From positions 1,984,001 through 2,048,000 of the forward strand of contig JAUCEF010000009.1 in NCBI GenBank assembly GCA_033558025.1: 64,000 nucleotides of DNA, read 5' to 3'. Under the pieces are notes generated by a model, which was not told the origin of the DNA, searched no databases, and saw nothing but the letters and a program-made list of their open reading frames with translations. Source of the DNA: Phytophthora sp. 'mugwort' (lineage: Eukaryota; Oomycota; Peronosporomycetes; Peronosporales; Peronosporaceae). Below are positions 31,682 to 42,504 of this stretch, in pieces. Each line of letters begins with the position of its first letter. The stretch's first letter is position 1. The position numbers were made by a program, and so were the translations under genes.

Positions 31682-33290
31682 CTAAATGTGAATGTCGGAA
31701 TATTGGTCGAGGCGCTTCGGTGCCACTACACGTTGGGCTCCGTACGTTTGATACACTGCCGCCTGGATGGTGTCGGGCTTCCTGCCTTGTCGTACCAACT
31801 CGCGAATTGCCTGCAGCGTCTGATCAGTCACATCAGCGATAGACAAGTACGTTGCCACGGGTCTATGCTCGGCCGCATCTGCCCGCCCCTCGGCCGCTCT
31901 GGCATTCTGCTCCTCCATTTCAGGTGAAGCGGCCATTTCTAACAGCTTAGATTCGGCTTGCACTTCTCGAAAGGGTACGTTTTGACCACGCAAACTTTCT
32001 TCAACAACGAAGCACGTGTTATGTTCCGTGATAAGACCTGCCAAATGGTAAGACAGCCGTTAGACCCACGTCAAAATTAACCGGATGCAACAAGAGACAA
32101 TGCTTACCCTGCTCGCTCATCTTTCTTGCAGACGCGTGTCCAGTACGAAGACTTTCCGAGATAACGAAAACAACTCTATCAATGTCAACCACATTGTTCG
32201 CTCTTGATCCCTCTTCACCAGCCAGTTCCTTGTCCTGAGCTGTTAACACAGTCGACGTTATTCCATGCCTGTAAAGCAGCCCTGCCACCAACTGCGACGA
32301 CGACAGATGCAACCGCGGATCCTTGGCGTTCACATCGTCAGCTTCAGTTTCAATATTATCGACCTCATCTTCTTCATCCACCAGCAGAAACACGTGCGTG
32401 ACATCACGTTTATGACAAACTGAAGCGATAAACGTCAGCACTGCCGACAGCGGATTAAAGCAAACGTCGAACAAATCGGCTATTGATGACGGTAGCGGAG
32501 GCCCAGAAAGCGGTAGCACTGCCACCGAACGCACCAAAGTGTCGTCTCCTCTCGACGCTGTGGTCTTCAATTTTTTTCCACAGTACGCTGCTGCCGTTTC
32601 TGAATCAGTGAGCTCCACCTCAATCACCTTCACCCTCTCGTCCTGCCCTCCTGCACCGTCCTCTAATTGCACCCGAATCCCCAATTTCTTCCAGTCTACA
32701 GCGTCTACCGCTCTGTTCACGCCCTGCTTCTTCCAGCGCTGGCTGACGATTGGCACCGTCACGATATGTTCCCCATGTTTCCGTCTCGAAGCTTGAGACA
32801 GCTGCGAGTTCACGGGTGCGAGACGCACCACACTCTCCTCGCACTTGACAGTCCCTAGCTTGTCGTTATTAGTATTACTAGCAGCAGCTTCGGCCTCGTA
32901 CCAGCGCCAAAGACTCCATGCGAGTCCGTAGCTCCCTGCTGCCCGACGCAGAGCTCGCACCGACTTGACGAGCACCAGACGCTTTCCGACAGCTATGGAG
33001 CGCGAGCCAACAAGCTCCGCATCGTGTATAAGAGCGGACAACGGCACACCCGATGCTGCCGCCACGTGACGCGCCGGGACAGAGTTCCACACGGCACTAG
33101 GCAGCACATTAGCGACGGCGAAGCGCAGCGCAAACCGGAGCGGGATGGGGCGCCGCTCGATCTCGAGGCATCCCTCGGTAAAACCCAAGGTCAAGGTCGC
33201 GAAGAACGCACCGCCTACGCCAACGGCCGGGCCCCACGGAGCGCATGACTGGGCCGGTGAAGACGAGAAATCGCTCTCGAGCCTGTGCAT
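31682..33290 (-). CDS. Two-exon conserved-looking gene, function unassigned
   Basis: The frame from ATG at 33290 runs to an intron at 32107-32038 (70 nt, donor GTAAGC, acceptor CAG) and continues at 32037 to the stop at 31682, giving 512 aa. Splicing joins MSEQ to GLITEHNTCFVVEES in frame and removes a stop. A helical N-terminal half has GPAVGVGGAFF near residue 20. The C-terminal half alternates beta strands and helices (VTHVFLLVDEED; LVAGLLYRHGITSTVL), faintly like the anticodon-binding-type fold of HisRS and GCN2. That is a weak guess. A good acceptor-like CTGCAG directly before the ATG leaves room for an upstream exon that I could not find. Promoter carries a repeated motif at 33415-33450. 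Confidence 0.6.
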
Positions 33291-33414
33291 CTGCAGATCA
33301 GTTAATAGAAATTGTCACGTTGCACTGAAATGTTTGCTATGATAAATATTGACGCGACAAAAAAGTAGGACCGCCATATTTTGTAAAAATACGTTAGGGG
33401 ATTTGAAACCAAAT

Positions 33415-33450
33415 CGTACTTAACGCCTATTGATGGCCGTACTTAACGCC
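33415..33450 (-). promoter_or_regulatory. Repeated 13-mer upstream of the unassigned gene
   Basis: CGTACTTAACGCC occurs exactly at 33415-33427 and 33438-33450, 125-160 bp upstream of the ATG at 33290. On the gene's strand it reads GGCGTTAAGTACG and contains the TAAGTACG core seen twice in the CLN3/NOSIP promoter. Candidate transcription-factor site. Confidence 0.4.
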
Positions 33451-34560
33451 ATTTGGAGTTGTACCCTGTATCCTAATTAGTCTTGCGACCTAAATATTCC
33501 AACCGTTTTACATAAACTTTTTGTGTATTACATAAAATCGATAAAAGAACCATAAGTATTCTGGTAGGCAGATTTGTTATTATTGTTGCATGAAAGGTGT
33601 ATGTTAGAAAACGAGATTGGTACTAAATCGTGTCGTACCGCCCGAAACCTACAGTCCGTATGGAAGCCATGCCAAGGACTTTGGATTCGCTGTTGCTAGT
33701 ACAAGTAGGATCTTAGTATGCATTGAGACAACAACATATCTAAACAGAGCACCTAGTTCGATCTCCAAGGCAAGATATTGACAAAACTTTGGGGTCCTAA
33801 TCATTTGACGCGCACTGTATCTCTAATTTGTCGTGCCCACGACTAATTACATGTAATACCGTGTACGGCTCGGAGCCCCAACCACCCTGTTTTAAATTCC
33901 GTCGTTCTCGAAAACTACGAATGTTTCATCGATTATGTCGGCGGATAGCCTTAACCGCTCGGTCAAGCTGTCCTAGCGGTTAGGGTGATCGACTTAAACT
34001 CAAGCGGGTTACCCCAATACTCTTGCTGCCTATGCACAGCTCTGGTGGCGGCGACAGCGGCTGCGGAGCCGACGCCCGGCCACCGGGCATCTTGGTCCAC
34101 GTCCATGGGAGCGGCGGCAGCGCCTAGGCTAGCTGCTACTGCGTCGCCGGTTCATCTTCTCCGTGACCGATAGCTCACCAGCGGCCGCGCAGCCGAACCC
34201 GCAGTCCCGGTGCTCACGTTTCTGCACCATCTGGATCAGCGAGCGACAGCCACGGAAGTAATTGCGAGTGCTCTGCCCTGATTTCCTTCGTGTCGAAGTA
34301 GACTTTGCCATTCAGCCTGTACTCGATCATTATGTATTATGTACTCGGTCGTTATACCAAATAATCTCTTTGTATCAGTTACAAAAGGACGCCTTTATCC
34401 GTACTTAATGCGGTGCCTTGTCCAGTGGGTTGCCGACATCTGCGAGACCATCTTTGCTGCATGTGTCGTTTTTCTTTTTTCAGTGACGCAACAAAACAGC
34501 AGAAGCAGACCGATTCCCTGCTACGTGAGCTGTACCAGCAGCTACTGGCTGAGCTCCGGG
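33451..34560. other. Intergenic, no gene seen
   Basis: AT-rich to 33900, then a GC-rich patch (34040-34200). Near 33970-34010 the string CCTAGCGGTTAGGG looks vaguely like a tRNA D-arm, but no T-arm follows. No protein domain seen. Confidence 0.5.
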
Positions 34561-34830
34561 AGGCGCAAGCAATTGCGGCCTGAGCGCAAGCTGTCGCCGA
34601 CGCAGCGCGACAGGATGCCGATGAGGCGCGCTAGGATGCCGCTAAGGCTCGCCAGGATGCCGATGAGGCTCGTCAGGAACCGCTTGAGTGATAGACGCTG
34701 GCACGCGCCGGTTGGACGAAGCACGGCTAAATGCCGATCAGCGTTTTGGAAGCGCGTGCCAAGCGAGAACGCGAACGTGCCGAAGAGCGCTACCAAGAGG
34801 TCAGTGTCTAGCGTGAGAGCGCCACGATAA
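34561..34830 (+). pseudogene. Relic of a coiled-coil protein with QDADEAR repeats
   Basis: Reading across stops, this encodes ELREAQAIAA and then a 21-bp tandem repeat giving QDADEAR, DAAKAR and QDADEAR (about 34608-34675). It ends in a charged segment with AKRERERAEERYQEV (about 34745-34800). Three or more in-frame stops show that it is dead. Origin is unknown; it could be part of a transposon gag or a host coiled-coil gene. Confidence 0.4.
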
Positions 34831-35480
34831 AGTCATGGGTCGTCTTCGATGGAAGTCTGCATCGTCGACGAGAAACCCTGACAACTTGTCGCTGACCCAA
34901 CATTCGTGGTCACAGCAGGTCGCAAGCAGGATTTGTTCCGCAAAATGTGAGTAGCCGGCCGTTTGAAGAACAGTATTATTGGCGTTCTTATGGCTGGTGT
35001 CGCTCACGTGCCGGTTGCTGCCACCTCGCTGTCGTCTATCATATCTGGCATACTTCACACAGGAGCAAGAGCGACAAGAAGGCCGTCCGGCACGCCTTTG
35101 CATCAATCTGCCGATTTGCAGTCGCTAGCGATGCTTTGGTCGTCCTGATGCGAGGCTCTAGCGCCGGCATCGAGGCAGCATGAACGGCAACCGCAGCGCT
35201 CGCAGTCGAGAGTTTGGCGACTGAGAGCCTGGTCTCCTTGCGTATTTTTTCTGGAAAAGATCCTAGACTCGGTTACGTTCGTCTGACGCTTGGATTCGGC
35301 CTGCTCGCGCACACGAGTCTCAGCCTGAGCCATGTCGAAATACAACTCCAACCTCGTCTCGCAGCGTGATCATCTACTCCGTATCACCTGGAGGGAGGCG
35401 GGCAGGAGAAACAATAGTCGATAGAACCTCTCCGAGGTTTGTAGCGCTTTTCAGACGATGTCCCAACAACGAGTCTTAAA
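34831..35480. other. No recognisable gene
   Basis: Short frames on both strands. A minus frame (35103-35351) begins MELYFDMAQAETRVREQAES and is charged and helical. It may be a further piece of the same decayed coiled-coil gene in opposite orientation. No firm call. Confidence 0.35.
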
Positions 35481-35486
35481 TGCTGA

Positions 35487-35585
35487 TGGCTCAACCGGTG
35501 TAAGCGTGGGTTGGCAAGTTGTGGTCCATGGTTCGATCCCGCGTCAAGTGAATTGAGGGCCTAAATCTGGGAAGAGGGTTGTCGC
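35487..35585 (+). repeat. tRNA-derived SINE remnant, copy 2
   Basis: An A box TGGCTCAACCGG (35487-35498) and a B box GGTTCGATCCC (35530-35540) sit 43 bp apart, as in RNA polymerase III promoters of tRNAs. The T-stem is imperfect. Directly after comes GTGAATTGAGGG (35548-35559) and AAGAGGGTTGTCGC (35572-35585), both shared with 23260-23305. tRNA-derived SINEs are known in Phytophthora; the family name here is not determined. A Crypton relic starts 17 bp later. Confidence 0.55.
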
Positions 35586-35601
35586 GAGTCAATCTTGTTA
35601 G

Positions 35602-37348
35602 GATGAGATCGCGCGCATTCGGACAGCAAATCCTGCTGAAGACTCAAAGCCAGTGAACGCAAGGGCGACTACCTTGGAGTACGCGAAAAAAGCAATTTTC
35701 TCCTTCATGCCGCGGCGCACAGTTCCTTGGGATCCCATCCGCAACAAAGGCAATCCAACACCCTCCGAGGCTGTGAACGCAGTAATAGAAGCACTGTGAA
35801 GTCCGCAGAGAAGGAGTACAGTCAGCGGCTTGCGTCCAATCGAGTACGAGGAATTCATCAGTCTGCTTAAGCTGGTTCGCGCAAGCAAAACCAAAGGGGC
35901 GGTCAAGTATCTAGTTTATGCGGTGTTAACCTTATAATGGCATCTAATCGCGCACATTGACGATATGATGAAGCTCAAGTTTGACAGCTTTTCGTGCAAC
36001 ATTCACTACTCTGGCACATTGCTCTGCCAACTGCGCTGGGCAAAAAATATTTCCGAGCAGCTCGACGCGGCGGAGCAAATTGTACTTGGCAACATGAATC
36101 CTCATGTGTATGTGCTGCTGAAACAGCATGTGGAAGTGACGGGCAAAACCCAAATTGACTCGTATGTGTTTGACAACCTGCAATATGGTGATCGAGTCGT
36201 CCGCCGCGCTCTGCAGGATATATTTAAGGAGCTGATTTCCACAAGCTGAAACAAGGCAACTTAGGAAATCACAGTTTTTACGGAAAGGTGCTGCTACGTA
36301 CGGTAGTAGAAGCGGCCTACTTAATGATTACATTAATCGGCGAGGAAGGTGGCGGACACGGAAAAGCGTCATCAACGTCTACATTGACAATACTCAGCCG
36401 TATACAGATGCAGTTGCTGCTAGTGCATTGACGAGGCCTACTGGGCCATGCTGCTACGCGCTTAAAGAAGGAATGCGGATCGTTACGAATGAGCTGTTAG
36501 CCAATTTAAGTCGGTCCTGCAATTAGGTCGTCTGGGGGAAGAAGGTTCACAGGTGCTCGCACTGATACTGCTTTGGGCGTTATTGGTGCCGCATGAAAGT
36601 TTGACTACAATCTGATCCCGAGTACACTAAAACAGCGAGTTTGTGCATGCTTACGCTCGGTGCCGGGGGAAACGTAGCAGTAAATCCCGTGATGCGAGTT
36701 CCCTTACATATTGTCAGCGATGGTGCACAACCTCAACTCATCGAAATACGGGACGATCTTAACGACAGCAATGGCTCCAAGCACGCGCAAGGCACCCAAT
36801 GCAACATGACCGCAGACAACACGCGTAAGGAATTTGCTGCACCTCACTCCCAGTTGTTTGGGTCTGCAACGACAAACGGCTAACATCTTAAATAAGGTTC
36901 TCCTGTCGCGTGCGGAAGCCAGCGCAACTATCAAAAGGCGTTGATCGTGCTGCAACGTATAGCGCTGCAGCCAGTATCTCGTATAGTGCAGCCCAATCCT
37001 GTGGTAATCGCGGAAGATGATATGGGAGAAGTTGCCGTCGTCGTCGATCACCATGCTATGCTGTCTAAGAGACCGAAGGATTTGTACGAGCTGTAGGGAG
37101 AGTACGAGTTCGGTCTGAATGGCCAATAAACTTCAGACCGGCAGAGCGCGGAGCCAACAAGTTTGCCTACTCTCGTCGCAAGGTATTCTGGGACGTGGTT
37201 GCTGGGTTTGTATGCACGGGATTCGCCAGCGATGTTGTAGTCGACAAAATCTACGCTGCATACGGTCGCCAGCTCCCAGTGCCTAAGATTCTTGTTGCCC
37301 TTCGTCATGACAAGCCGCGCGGTGGACATCCGTCGCTCAGATTGTAGT
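35602..37348 (+). pseudogene. Crypton tyrosine recombinase with GCR1_C-like tail, decayed
   Basis: Pieces in order: TLEYAKKAIFSFMPRRTVPW and GNPTPSEAVN (35670-35795), then after a frameshift IEYEEFISLLKLV and, past a TAA, WHLIAHIDDMMKL (about 35840-35995). LRWAKNISEQLD follows (36040), then GNHSF broken before RKGAATYGSRSG (36260-36325). Next is YINRRGRWRTRKS with VYIDNTQPY, holding the likely catalytic Tyr (36330-36410). The end reads EYEFGLNG and ANKFAYSRRKVFWDVVAGFV (37100-37215), then GRQLPVPKILVALRHDKPRG to a TAG at 37348. The tail fits the GCR1_C-type DNA-binding domain of Cryptons. The first catalytic Arg seems to be His (AHIDD). It differs from the relic at 23.6-25.6 kb. Confidence 0.75.
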
Positions 37349-38520
37349 TTTAGCGAATAGAACGTTCTAATCGTTTATAACCAATCAGATTCGGGTTGCT
37401 TTCACCGTTGCACAGCATGTCGATATTTTACAGTATGTAGAGGAAGCAAGGTACTTCTCCTGTCCAAAAAATAATTAACAGTTAGGTTTTTTGCAAAAGC
37501 TTGCAAGGTTTTTCATGTGAAAATCAATTTGATTCGTCAAAACTTGGATAACTGAGATTTTTGATTGGTAAAAGCTATTTTTCTGTGCCACTTGTATTGA
37601 GCATTGATCTGATGTTCTTGAAGCATCTAGCAGCTGTTGTGATTTGGTGAGTAGCAGTAGAATCAGCTGGTTTTCTCTATCTCAGGAGTATTTTCAATTT
37701 TAACTATGATTTACTAACTCCACTGCGAAAATTTTTTTCTTGCCTATCTAATAGGGCAAAATAAACGGCCTAAAATTCAAAATAATGGCGCCAAACATGA
37801 ATGTTAAAATTGCGTTTGCTTCTACATACACGGGGCTTGTTTTAAGATACGCTGCACTACAATCAGACAAGTAGGGCAAAAGCTATTGCTGATTTAAAGA
37901 AGTGTTAGTTCTTTTCCGGACCGGAGAAGTATGTTATAAATTCAGGAATAAGGGTTCACAGTACTCGGAAGGAATATGCAAGATACAATATCCCTCCTGC
38001 AGCGTTTGGCACCACGAGAACGCTCAGTCATCGACTTCAGCGCAATTGGCCAATCTGGCCTTCAACTGGCGTGATTGGAAGACTCACTGCGACAGTCGAC
38101 GAGACCTGCGCCGGATCTCGGGCCCCGAGTGTAGGTCGTCGACGTCGCCGGCGCTCGCTGCCGTTCATCGCGGCCGGCGCCCGGCTCCGCATCATGGCGC
38201 ATGAACCAAAGCCGAGGCGAACCGGATCTGGCCGATTTGGGCGGCAGACTCCAATCGATCCGATGAGAGGGCTGTATACATTTCCTCATATGCTGGTCTC
38301 GGGTCGCTCGGTCTTTGCATGGCGATCGCAAGGCGGTCAGCAGATTCCACTTGCATACTTTATCCAAGTCGTGCGATGCATCTCGCATGGCTTTGCCACA
38401 AGCTTGCAGTTCGGCGACCGCTTGCTGGTCTCAAACGTGCACTGTCGCTGGGGCGGTGGCCCGGGCACCAGTCAGTACAGGTTCAAGCCCCGTCACTTTT
38501 CGGCGGCCGCAGCTCGCTCG
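37349..38520. other. Intergenic, AT-rich then GC-rich promoter side
   Basis: 37349-37900 is AT-rich without coding signals. 38070-38520 is GC-rich, with long open frames in two registers, but no motif. It leads into the initiator of the next gene and is best seen as its upstream region. Confidence 0.5.
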
Positions 38521-38535
38521 CCCATTCCGCAACCT
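38521..38535 (+). promoter_or_regulatory. Oomycete initiator-like site, paralogue A
   Basis: CCCATTCCGCAACCT resembles the oomycete initiator plus flanking region (CATTYY-N-CAW). It lies 58 bp before the ATG at 38579. The sister gene has GCATTCCACAAATT at 41574-41587, 40 bp before its ATG, so both starts are supported. Confidence 0.5.
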
Positions 38536-38578
38536 ACCAACACCATTCCAAGCTTCGCTACCCCCGCTACCCGCCGTC

Positions 38579-38983
38579 ATGGGAGTGCAGCCTCAGCTCA
38601 ACCTACCGCACGTGCAGGAGCAGGTGACCAGGCCCCGCACGGGATCTCCCGTGGGCAAGTACCACGCCTCGCGCTGGCACCGTCACCATGAGGCTCCCCT
38701 ACCCGCCGAGGAACTGCCTGAGGAGGCCCAGCAGCTCAAAGAGAAGATCCTGCGCACGCACAAGGTCAAGCTCACGCGCTTCAGCCTGAGCCACATGAAG
38801 AAGCGCGTAGTGCCCCCCGTCGACATCCCCAAGGAAATGAACAGTCACCGCGCGCTGTCCATGACCGTGGCTGGCCGCAGCGTGCCGCTCACGCGCTGCA
38901 TGTGGGACAACACCAAGCGCAAGACGCACCACATGGAGCAGATCTCCGAGTCCTATCCGCTGCACTGCACGCTCTTCCGGTGA
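38579..38983 (+). CDS. Small basic protein of an unknown tandem family, copy A
   Basis: The ATG at 38579 gives 134 aa beginning MGVQPQL. It aligns with copy B (41614-41991), which begins MGVQPEF, and with pseudogene C (42505-42786). The conserved core reads LKEKILRTHKVKLTRFSLSH (residues 57-76), then PPVDIP, N-x-x-R-A-L, GRSVPLTRCMWDN and KRKTHHM. The core is basic, rich in His and Lys, and predicted mostly helical after a disordered Pro-rich lead. No signal peptide or membrane segment. The spacing of R-F-S-L-S-H-M and S-V-P-L-T-x-x-M-W is invariant between A and B. I recognise no known domain. The start is supported by the paralogue and by an initiator 58 bp upstream. Frames extended further upstream start without ATG. 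Confidence 0.7.
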   Translation: MGVQPQLNLPHVQEQVTRPRTGSPVGKYHASRWHRHHEAPLPAEELPEEAQQLKEKILRTHKVKLTRFSLSHMKKRVVPPVDIPKEMNSHRALSMTVAGRSVPLTRCMWDNTKRKTHHMEQISESYPLHCTLFR

Positions 38984-41572
38984 GAGCCTGCCCCGCCGGC
39001 GCCAAACGCAAGCGCCCAGCCTCAGCATAGTTACCACCAACAGCAACAGCCAAGAAAACCGTCGACAGAACGACGCAAACAGACTGTAGACTAATGAACA
39101 CCCACGGCAGTGCATCCGTCGTCCGCCGTATATACGCTATTTAAACACGAAAGCTTGAGAAACAATCCAAATTGTCCTATGCCTGAAAGTCTTTGCGGGC
39201 GTTGCCACAAGCAATGCGTGTGGTAGCAATAATGCAGACGCATTGCCGGTACCGCATCCCCGGGTAAAGGCGACATGGCCAACGTTGAATTCAATAGAAA
39301 CGCTTCGTTTGAAGTGTACATGTACATGCACTTCAGTACATGTAGGTTTGAATAACGACGATCTGGCGCAGAAATACGAGCTTGTCAGGGTTTGCAAGTT
39401 GCCGTTTGCCAATAAGCTTTAACCTGCCACCGCGATTTGAAAAAAAAAAGTACCAAATAATGGCATTTCGCATGCAGAAATTCCTGCGCCTTGGCCTCGT
39501 CCTGGGACCCCCAAGGTTGGGAGCCGAATGAACGCGGATGTATAGAATTCCTCCGTGTTACAGTATAAATTTAGAAGTGGCAATCATTATGTTTGGATGT
39601 ACAACAAATGGTTGGTAAACTGCGGATTGGATGAGCGTACGGCGATCGACTAAATTGGGCGAACCAAGATTCTCACTCGCTCGGGATCGCTCACTTCTGG
39701 TTCTGCCGCCAGCTATAAAGTCATCCGCCGAAGCCAGCAGCACGTGAGGAAGCAGTGATAACCGCCCGAATACGCGTCTGTTTCAGTTATCGATGACCAA
39801 GTCCTCAATCATGATCTGACGATGCAAAGACGCGAGAGATCGCCTCGCCTATCAAGCGTACCAACGCCGCACTTCAGCACACGACCGCGTGCTCGTCGCA
39901 TGGTTTGCTTGCAACCGTTTGCTGAATTGCAGCGCTGGTTCGCTTAGTATGCTAGGCGCATTCTTGCCATGTCGTCGCCAAGAAACCCTGACTCAGATCC
40001 AACGTCTAACTTTATATAGCTAGAATTGTGTGGGTGAATGAGTATATGTTGCCGTTCGGGCGGCCGATGGACACTACATGTCTTGTCTGTATTCTTGGAT
40101 TCCTTGGCGTTGGGGAAGGACTACAGCAACAGTTTGACGCAGAAATACTGCAGCAGACTTTGCAACTGCAAGGTGGGGTTACAAGCAAGCTGTTTGTCCT
40201 AAGCGGCTTTAATACTAGACGTCGTTAAAACCCTTGCTTTTAGCTATACACTGTCGGCAATAGCCTGTTGCTACGAATAGGTATCGGTCACAAAACTGCC
40301 TCGATTTTTCACGAATCCATGACCCTGACGGTCGCATCCCCGTTTTTAGGGAACGTATCCAGCATTTCGGCGGTTCTGGAGGTCAATGGATACGTTCAAG
40401 CACGCGGACGTGCGACGCGCTGCGTCCAAGCAGCAACGGCGTCCTAACTGCTGCACCAAATTTGCATCTCGAATCTCGACCACCTGCGGCGATCATACAG
40501 GCGGCTTCGGCTCGGATTCCGGTGTCAGACGGCGCCCGCCGACGTCGTCGCGACGAATCTTCAGGAACCGGACCGGCAAAGCGCACCAAATCGATCTGCC
40601 GACGGCGCCGCGCCGTCGGCGCCAAGCAGCCAAGTCTAGGCAACTTCAAAGCAGCATAGACTCGCTTGTCTCGGCGGGCTGGGATTGGTCCGGTTCGGCG
40701 CCGGCTGCGATGCGCAGGCATCATCGGCGGCCAAATGTGACAGTCGAGGGAAAACGCGACGAGTCGAGCGTGTCTGGCGTGCGGCGCGTAAGGAAAGGAC
40801 TGTAGACGAATTGAGTTGCTGGAAGCAAGTGCCCCTGGCGCCAATAGGCTTCCACGTCAGCATACAGGAACGGAGCGCGGTTCGCTGTGGCTGCAGTCTA
40901 CATGTAGTTGGTTGCGCATGTTTGCATGATTTCTTCTAGAAGGACCTGGCACCAATGGAAGCTCTCCATCCCTTAGCGCGCCAACACCGGCACGCTAAGG
41001 CGCGGCGTTGGCAATGCCCGGCAACACACCTCTGTACTTCTGAGACTCGGCTATAGATTCGAAGCTCGGTGTCTTCACGCAACACACTGTGTCATGCGAA
41101 TATATGTACGCTGGTTGGATAATTTTCCATACCAAAGCTTGCATGCCAATATTGCAGTTGCAATCACGGCTAGTTTAAGTTGCTGTATCGACGACAGCGT
41201 AGGTCTTCGGAACCAGGCGGCATGTTTCTGGACAGTGAATCAATGCCAGCACCTGAGCACCTGAGCTCGACGAGGGAGCGCTAGACCGGCAACCAAGCGC
41301 CTCAGATTCGCATAGCCGTGCCCCCGGCATCCAATCGGTGCTGTTGACGTCCAATCACAGCGGCCAGAACCACCACGGCGCGCGGACAGATTCCGCTCCC
41401 GCCGCATACTTGGCACAGGTCAAACCGTGCACCGGGAGCGTGCCAAGGCGCTGGCGTACGACCTAGGCGTGCAAGAGACGCTGCGGCGTGAGTTTGTGCG
41501 CGCGGCTGGCCACCGGTCGGCGAAGGGAGGTGCCAGTTCAACCGGGGTGCCTCGTCACGTTTTTCAGGATCT
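38984..41572. other. Spacer between paralogues A and B
   Basis: No assured gene. A GC-rich plus frame of 139 codons with ATG at 40386 (MDTFKHADVRRAASKQQRRP) is Arg/Ser-rich. A 10-bp palindrome (GCCGACGGCG / CGCCGTCGGC) lies at 40598-40620. Lacking similarity and sitting where frames on both strands are open by composition, I do not call it a gene, though it cannot be excluded. Confidence 0.4.
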
Positions 41573-41573
41573 G

Positions 41574-41587
41574 GCATTCCACAAATT
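41574..41587 (+). promoter_or_regulatory. Oomycete initiator-like site, paralogue B
   Basis: GCATTCCACAAATT matches the core and flanking consensus of oomycete initiators well. It lies 40 bp before the ATG of paralogue B. Confidence 0.6.
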
Positions 41588-41613
41588 ACCAAGCCGACCT
41601 CACACCAACTGCA

Positions 41614-41991
41614 ATGGGCGTGCAACCAGAGTTCCTGCCGCGCATCCAGCGGTCGCAGCCGCGCCCCGCCAAGTCCCCCCGAGGGCTCTCGAAGCGCTCG
41701 AGCTTCCGCCGTCAGTCCCTGCCGGTAGCAATCGAGCTTCCCGAGGACGTGCGCGTTCTCAAGCAGAAAATCCTCGAGGCTCACCCGGCCAAACTTACGC
41801 GCTTTAGCCTGAGCCACATGCGCCACATGGCCATCCCGCCCGTGCTCATTCCGGATGCGCTCAATGACCGCCGCGCGGTGCGCACGGTCGTGTCCGGCAA
41901 AAGCGTGCCGCTCACCATGCACATGTGGGAGAACTGCAAGAGGAAGACCAAGCACCTGGACTTGATCGACGAGTACGTCACCTACCGGTGA
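41614..41991 (+). CDS. Small basic protein of an unknown tandem family, copy B
   Basis: 125 aa from ATG at 41614 (MGVQPEFLPR). Compared with copy A, the core reads LKQKILEAHPAKLTRFSLSH (residues 49-68), then IPPVLIP, DRRAVRTVVSGKSVPLT, MHMWENCKRKTKH and a short tail ending in YVTYR. The Pro/Ser/Arg-rich N-terminal 40 residues differ, while the 75-residue core is kept, a pattern of purifying selection on the core. It lies 2.6 kb from copy A in the same orientation, and pseudogene C follows 0.5 kb later. Function unknown; a nucleic-acid-binding or scaffold role would be a guess. Confidence 0.75.
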   Translation: MGVQPEFLPRIQRSQPRPAKSPRGLSKRSSFRRQSLPVAIELPEDVRVLKQKILEAHPAKLTRFSLSHMRHMAIPPVLIPDALNDRRAVRTVVSGKSVPLTMHMWENCKRKTKHLDLIDEYVTYR

Positions 41992-42504
41992 GAGTCCCCC
42001 CCGCCCCCAGCACGCATACAGACTACATGTAGAATGTCAGGTAGCCTAAGCTTGAACACGACGCACCCCCAGTGTCGTGCAGTATTTATTTATCCTATTC
42101 AAATAGAAAAAACACCATTTCCACAGGCAGATCGTCATGCTTTAGATTTAAAAGTTTAAAGAGTTGGTGTCGTGAGCACTGGATACAACTAGATGTAGAC
42201 GAAAAGAGCTGGTGCCTTTTACGCTGCACCATTTCTTTTTGATCCTGTCCAGGCCAATCGTCGTTACCGACGGCCGGGCAAGTCTGACACGTAGGCTTCC
42301 GCATGTTGTCCATGCGAAACTCCCCGAACACCTCGCAAAACCTCCGGTCTCCGCATAGATCTCCATAGGAAGGCCCGCCAGGGACCGTGGCACGCGCCGT
42401 GCCGGCTCAATGACAGTGGCATTATTATGACACATATGCTTGATTCTCAAACTCATCAGCTGGCGCGATGAAGTTTGCTTTTGCCCGCTTGACATCTCAT
42501 TGTC

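Noticed and set aside
33965..34015. Possible tRNA gene
   Set aside because: D-arm-like string only; no T-arm or acceptor pairing.
34339..34830. 163-codon ORF
   Set aside because: It is in the wrong frame of a decayed QDADEAR repeat protein.
38699..39115. 138-codon minus-strand ORF
   Set aside because: Antisense of paralogue A; no independent similarity.
40386..40805. 139-codon Arg-rich ORF between paralogues A and B
   Set aside because: ATG present, but open frames exist on both strands by composition and no similarity is seen. Not excluded, only unsupported.
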